Origin: Sulfurimonas sp.
Lineage (GTDB): Bacteria; Campylobacterota; Campylobacteria; Campylobacterales; Sulfurimonadaceae
DNA: 8,057 nucleotides
Direction: 5' to 3'
NCBI GenBank assembly: GCA_027858865.1
Contig: JAQIBW010000331.1
Location: forward strand, 1 to 8,057
This document shows positions 5,647 through 8,057 of this stretch, piece by piece; within the stretch, counting starts at the first letter, position 1; each line of letters begins with the position of its first letter. The notes below the pieces were generated by a model. The model was not told where the DNA came from. It ran no database searches and saw only the letters and a program-made list of their open reading frames with translations. Both the position numbers and the translations under genes were made by a program.

Positions 5647-7610
5647 GCTTTGATCTCAAACCCTATATTTATACCGTCTGACATCTCTTTTGAATGAGCT
5701 TCATAAGGAGAGCTAGGAACTTTTTTAGTTGAATCTAGTAAGCGTATCTCTCTTGGTGTTATGTGAGACTCTATTAGTGCTGAGCGAAGAAAAGGAATGT
5801 TCTCTTTTATAATCTTTTTAAACTCATCGTTATCAGAATGTATCTGTATATTCAACTGATTTTCTTCATATAAAACTAACCTAAGATTTAACTCTCCATA
5901 CTCTTTTAGTTTGAGTTCTATATCGCAGAAAAACTTATCTTCTTCAGCTTTTTTTAGGTTGATATTATCTTTTTCCAAAGCATCCCACGAAAATGGCAGA
6001 TAAAGCAATGACGAGTTTGAGAGATGCGACATAAGTTGGTAGTAGTCTATCTGCAGTGCCAGTTTGTCAAGATTTTTTAATATCTCCGCTTGATTTGGAT
6101 GTGAAGATTTAGCCACCTCACTACCAGTCTTTAGAAGGAGTGATTTTAAATCATTTTCAAGTATCTCTTTTATGTTGTTGTCATAGGAGAGTTTTTGTGC
6201 AGTGTTGAGCGAGTTTAGCTTATTTAACAGTAGTCCAATGTCTTTTGAAAAAAGAGGGTCAGCTTTGCCCATCGCGTCTTTTAACGGTTGCATTGTATTT
6301 TGAAGTTCTTGTGGTATTTTTTTATTTGTAAACTCTTGCAGTGATGTGTTTGGCGTTGTTTGCAGTATTTTCACTAAAGCATCGAGCAGACCTTTGGCCT
6401 CAGGAAGGGCACTTTTATTTAGCATTGGAACTAATTGTTGCATATTCTCCTGAATACTCGCTAGTTTGAAGTTCTCCGGAGTCATTAGTTTTGACTGCAC
6501 CTGATGCTCAAGTTTTTCAAGTAAAGTGTTAAAAGACTTAGTAGTTGTAACATCACCTACTTTTAGATTTGCTTGTAGAGTCTCAACAATCTTTTCGATG
6601 CCTTTTACAAGCTGTGTCAGGGCTTTTTTATCATCTGGCAGGGTTTTGGTTAAAGAAGTGTTTGAAGCATTTTTAAGAGTCTCACTACTAAGCATGGTCT
6701 CTATATGTTTACTCAAAACTTTTACAGGATACACAGAACTCTTTTCAACTAAAAGCTGTAGTGATTTCAAAGTCTCTTTTAGCTCTAGTTGCGGGTTTTG
6801 GGCATTTTTAAGTTTTGATTCTAAAAATATACCGGAGTCTGTTATCTTAGACTTTAGTGCACCATCACTACCGAGCTGCTTTATGTCTCCAAGAAACTCT
6901 TTGAGTACTTTTTCTATTGGTAGAGGTATTTTTGTTTTCTCTGTTACTAGGCTGTTTAGTGCATCTTTTAAACTTGAGAGATCTACATCTTTGATGTTTG
7001 AGCTAAGAGTTCTTAAAACTGTCTCTATTCCCTTACTCAGTTGTGCCAATGATTGAGTTGAAGGAGGGTTTGTAGAGCTTTTAAGTGCTTCGTTATTTAT
7101 GAGGTTTTTTATCTCTGAGCCTAAAGACTTTACCACAAATGAAGAGCTTTTCTCAACAATTGCAAGTAGTGATTTAAGTATGTTCTTTAATTCGTTTTGA
7201 GGAGTTTGTAAACTTTGTAGTTTTGAGTCTAGTTGCGCATTTGTGTTTTTATCATTAGGAATCAAGTCACTTAGTTTTTTCATGTCAGAGATAAACTTAG
7301 TTAAAATTTTCTCTATAAGAAGAGGGTCTTGATTTGCTTTTATAGAGTTTAGAAGTTCTTTTATAGTTGTAGATACATTTCCAAGATCTTTGAGAGTAGG
7401 GTTGTTTTTTAGAAGCTGTAAAAGTACTTTGTCAGATGCAGAACTTTTTGCACTCTCATTTAGGAGTGAGTTTACAACTGACTTGAGGTCTTTACTCTTT
7501 GTAATAATCTCAAGTTCTTTGGGTGTTGCTGACTCAAGAACTTCTTTTAAAGCCTTGTTTGTGTTAGGTAAAATAATATCAAGTTGCTTATTGCCGGAGA
7601 TGTTAATCAT
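5643..7610 (-). CDS. FliK-like protein (hook-length-control C-terminal domain) with internal tandem duplication
   Basis: This is a 655-residue protein rich in Lys, Leu, Ser and Asn, with no signal peptide or membrane segment. Residues 1-520 look almost wholly helical. Within them, residues about 96-222 and 229-365 are two copies of one unit. Residues about 530-630 resemble the FliK C-terminal domain: alternating polar and hydrophobic strands (FCDIELKLKEYGELNLRLVL, ENQLNIQI), then a helix ending IPFLRSALIESHITPREIRLL. FliK is secreted through the flagellar type III apparatus, measures hook length and triggers the FlhB substrate switch. The gene overlaps flhX by ATGA, and a FliK-like gene beside an FlhB-fragment gene also occurs in B. 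subtilis (ylqG-ylqH). It may be the main FliK or a paralogue; the window cannot decide. The ATG at 7610 lacks a Shine-Dalgarno sequence; see the promoter candidate upstream. Confidence 0.82.
   Translation of the reverse strand: MINISGNKQLDIILPNTNKALKEVLESATPKELEIITKSKDLKSVVNSLLNESAKSSASDKVLLQLLKNNPTLKDLGNVSTTIKELLNSIKANQDPLLIEKILTKFISDMKKLSDLIPNDKNTNAQLDSKLQSLQTPQNELKNILKSLLAIVEKSSSFVVKSLGSEIKNLINNEALKSSTNPPSTQSLAQLSKGIETVLRTLSSNIKDVDLSSLKDALNSLVTEKTKIPLPIEKVLKEFLGDIKQLGSDGALKSKITDSGIFLESKLKNAQNPQLELKETLKSLQLLVEKSSVYPVKVLSKHIETMLSSETLKNASNTSLTKTLPDDKKALTQLVKGIEKIVETLQANLKVGDVTTTKSFNTLLEKLEHQVQSKLMTPENFKLASIQENMQQLVPMLNKSALPEAKGLLDALVKILQTTPNTSLQEFTNKKIPQELQNTMQPLKDAMGKADPLFSKDIGLLLNKLNSLNTAQKLSYDNNIKEILENDLKSLLLKTGSEVAKSSHPNQAEILKNLDKLALQIDYYQLMSHLSNSSLLYLPFSWDALEKDNINLKKAEEDKFFCDIELKLKEYGELNLRLVLYEENQLNIQIHSDNDEFKKIIKENIPFLRSALIESHITPREIRLLDSTKKVPSSPYEAHSKEMSDGINIGFEIKA
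6516..6926 (-). repeat. Second copy (B) of the internal repeat in the FliK-like protein
   Basis: This covers residues about 229-365. It aligns along its length with copy A, from PLPIEKVLKEF (copy A: PLLIEKILTKF) to the LVKGIEKIVETLQANLK block (copy A: LSKGIETVLRTLSSNIK). In the best-kept core, residues 264-319 against 128-183, I count 26 identical residues of 56 without a gap. Copy B is slightly longer, with extra residues near 250-260 and 320-328. Confidence 0.85.
6945..7325 (-). repeat. First copy (A) of the internal repeat in the FliK-like protein
   Basis: This covers residues about 96-222 and is the partner of copy B, immediately preceding it. Both copies end in a helix followed by a short polar linker. 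The DNA is less alike than the protein, so the duplication is not recent and is probably kept by selection. Confidence 0.85.
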
Positions 7611-7616
7611 GAATTT

Positions 7617-7645
7617 AGTATAGCATTAATTGGATTTTTTGTTTA
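7617..7645 (-). promoter_or_regulatory. Candidate extended -10 promoter right before the FliK-like gene, possibly giving a leaderless mRNA
   Basis: On the - strand TGCTATACT (7625-7617) is a TGn-extended -10 element with one mismatch to TATAAT, and TAAACA lies at 7645-7640 with a 17-base spacer. Only six bases separate the -10 from the ATG at 7610, so transcription would start at or next to the ATG. This fits the absence of a Shine-Dalgarno sequence there. Read-through from the rhodanese gene, with re-initiation 15 bases after its stop, is the competing explanation. Confidence 0.3.
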
Positions 7646-8045
7646 TAAGTTTATACTCCTCTATAAACTCTTTAGCATTGTCACCACGTAAAAACTCGGC
7701 TAGACCTATGAGACCATCTGAGAGATAACGACTCTTATAACCTTTGAGTTTTAGATATGTACGCGCCATAATAGCTCTGTCTTTATGCGGACAAGCGGTA
7801 ACTATGAGTTTAGATTTATCGAGTTCATTTAGACGTTTTGGAAGTTCATTTATAGGTATATTGATTGCGTAAGGCATATTCCACGCTTCAAACTCCTCTT
7901 TAAAACGGATATCTACAAGCTGTACAGTTCCCTCTTCAAGCATAACGGAAAGCTCAACTGCTCTTATCTTCATATCTTTACGCTCTTCGTATGTGAAAGA
8001 TGTTAAGTACGCTTCATAGCTTTGGGCAGAGAGGTTAAGTGTCAA
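7626..8045 (-). CDS. Small single-domain rhodanese-like protein (5' end unresolved at window edge)
   Basis: Rhodanese domains carry sulfur or other groups on an active-site cysteine. Numbering from the TTG at 8045, IRAVELSVMLEEG (27-39) leads into VQLVDIRFKEEFEAW (41-55), which holds the family's D-x-R near the fold's start. The active loop is C85-P-H-K-D-R90, the usual six-residue C-x-x-G-x-R with Lys replacing Gly, and the closing part reads YLSDGLIGLAEFLRG (107-121), like the usual 'L-x-G-G' region. The protein is cytoplasmic by appearance. The start is uncertain: the frame stays open to base 8057, the TTG has no Shine-Dalgarno in the 12 visible bases, and an internal ATG at 7973 preceded by AAGAG would give 115 residues. 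The upstream 24 residues look protein-like, so I prefer the longer form. It sits 15 bases before the FliK-like gene; the functional link, if any, is unknown. Confidence 0.82.
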   Translation of the reverse strand: MTLNLSAQSYEAYLTSFTYEERKDMKIRAVELSVMLEEGTVQLVDIRFKEEFEAWNMPYAINIPINELPKRLNELDKSKLIVTACPHKDRAIMARTYLKLKGYKSRYLSDGLIGLAEFLRGDNAKEFIEEYKLINKKSN

Positions 8046-8057
8046 GTAGATTAGAAG

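Noticed and set aside
6526..7056. A 176-residue open frame on the + strand
   Set aside because: It lies opposite the FliK-like gene, is Ser/Phe/Leu rich as expected from the complement of Lys/Leu/Ser codons, and shows no family features.
7390..7623. A 77-residue open frame on the + strand
   Set aside because: It is antisense to the start of the FliK-like gene and explained by that gene's composition.

Overview
The window looks like an ordinary chromosomal stretch from a low-GC, flagellated member of the Campylobacterota (Epsilonproteobacteria), probably Sulfurimonas-like. I base this on protein style, AT-rich codon use and the presence of an FlhX-type stand-alone FlhB fragment. No database was searched, so the placement is provisional. 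Coding density is near total: six protein genes (two cut or unresolved at the window edges), no RNA genes, no CRISPR array, no insertion sequence, and no gene-free stretch over 64 bases.

Left part, + strand (1-3190): the C-terminal half of an HDOD-domain protein is followed after one base by polA, a full-length three-domain DNA polymerase I with 5' nuclease, proofreading and polymerase motifs all present.

Right part, - strand (3195-8057, transcribed right to left): a small single-domain rhodanese, a 655-residue protein with a FliK-type C-terminal domain, an 83-residue FlhB C-terminal-domain homologue (FlhX), and a GAF-PAS-GGDEF-EAL protein. Gaps are 15 bases, a 4-base ATGA overlap, and 64 bases. 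The first three could be one transcription unit; the c-di-GMP gene may be read through or may have its own promoter in the 64-base gap. polA and the c-di-GMP gene converge with only four bases between their stop codons.

The most interesting part is the FliK-like/FlhX pair. In flagellar type III export, FliK measures hook length and acts on the C-terminal domain of FlhB to switch substrate class. Here a FliK-like protein is translationally coupled to a free-standing copy of just that FlhB domain, beginning almost exactly where FlhB normally cleaves itself. The FliK-like protein also carries a clear internal tandem duplication of about 130-135 residues. A c-di-GMP phosphodiesterase candidate with a degenerate cyclase domain sits directly downstream. 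I see no wholly new system; this cluster is a plausible accessory switch module whose details deserve checking.
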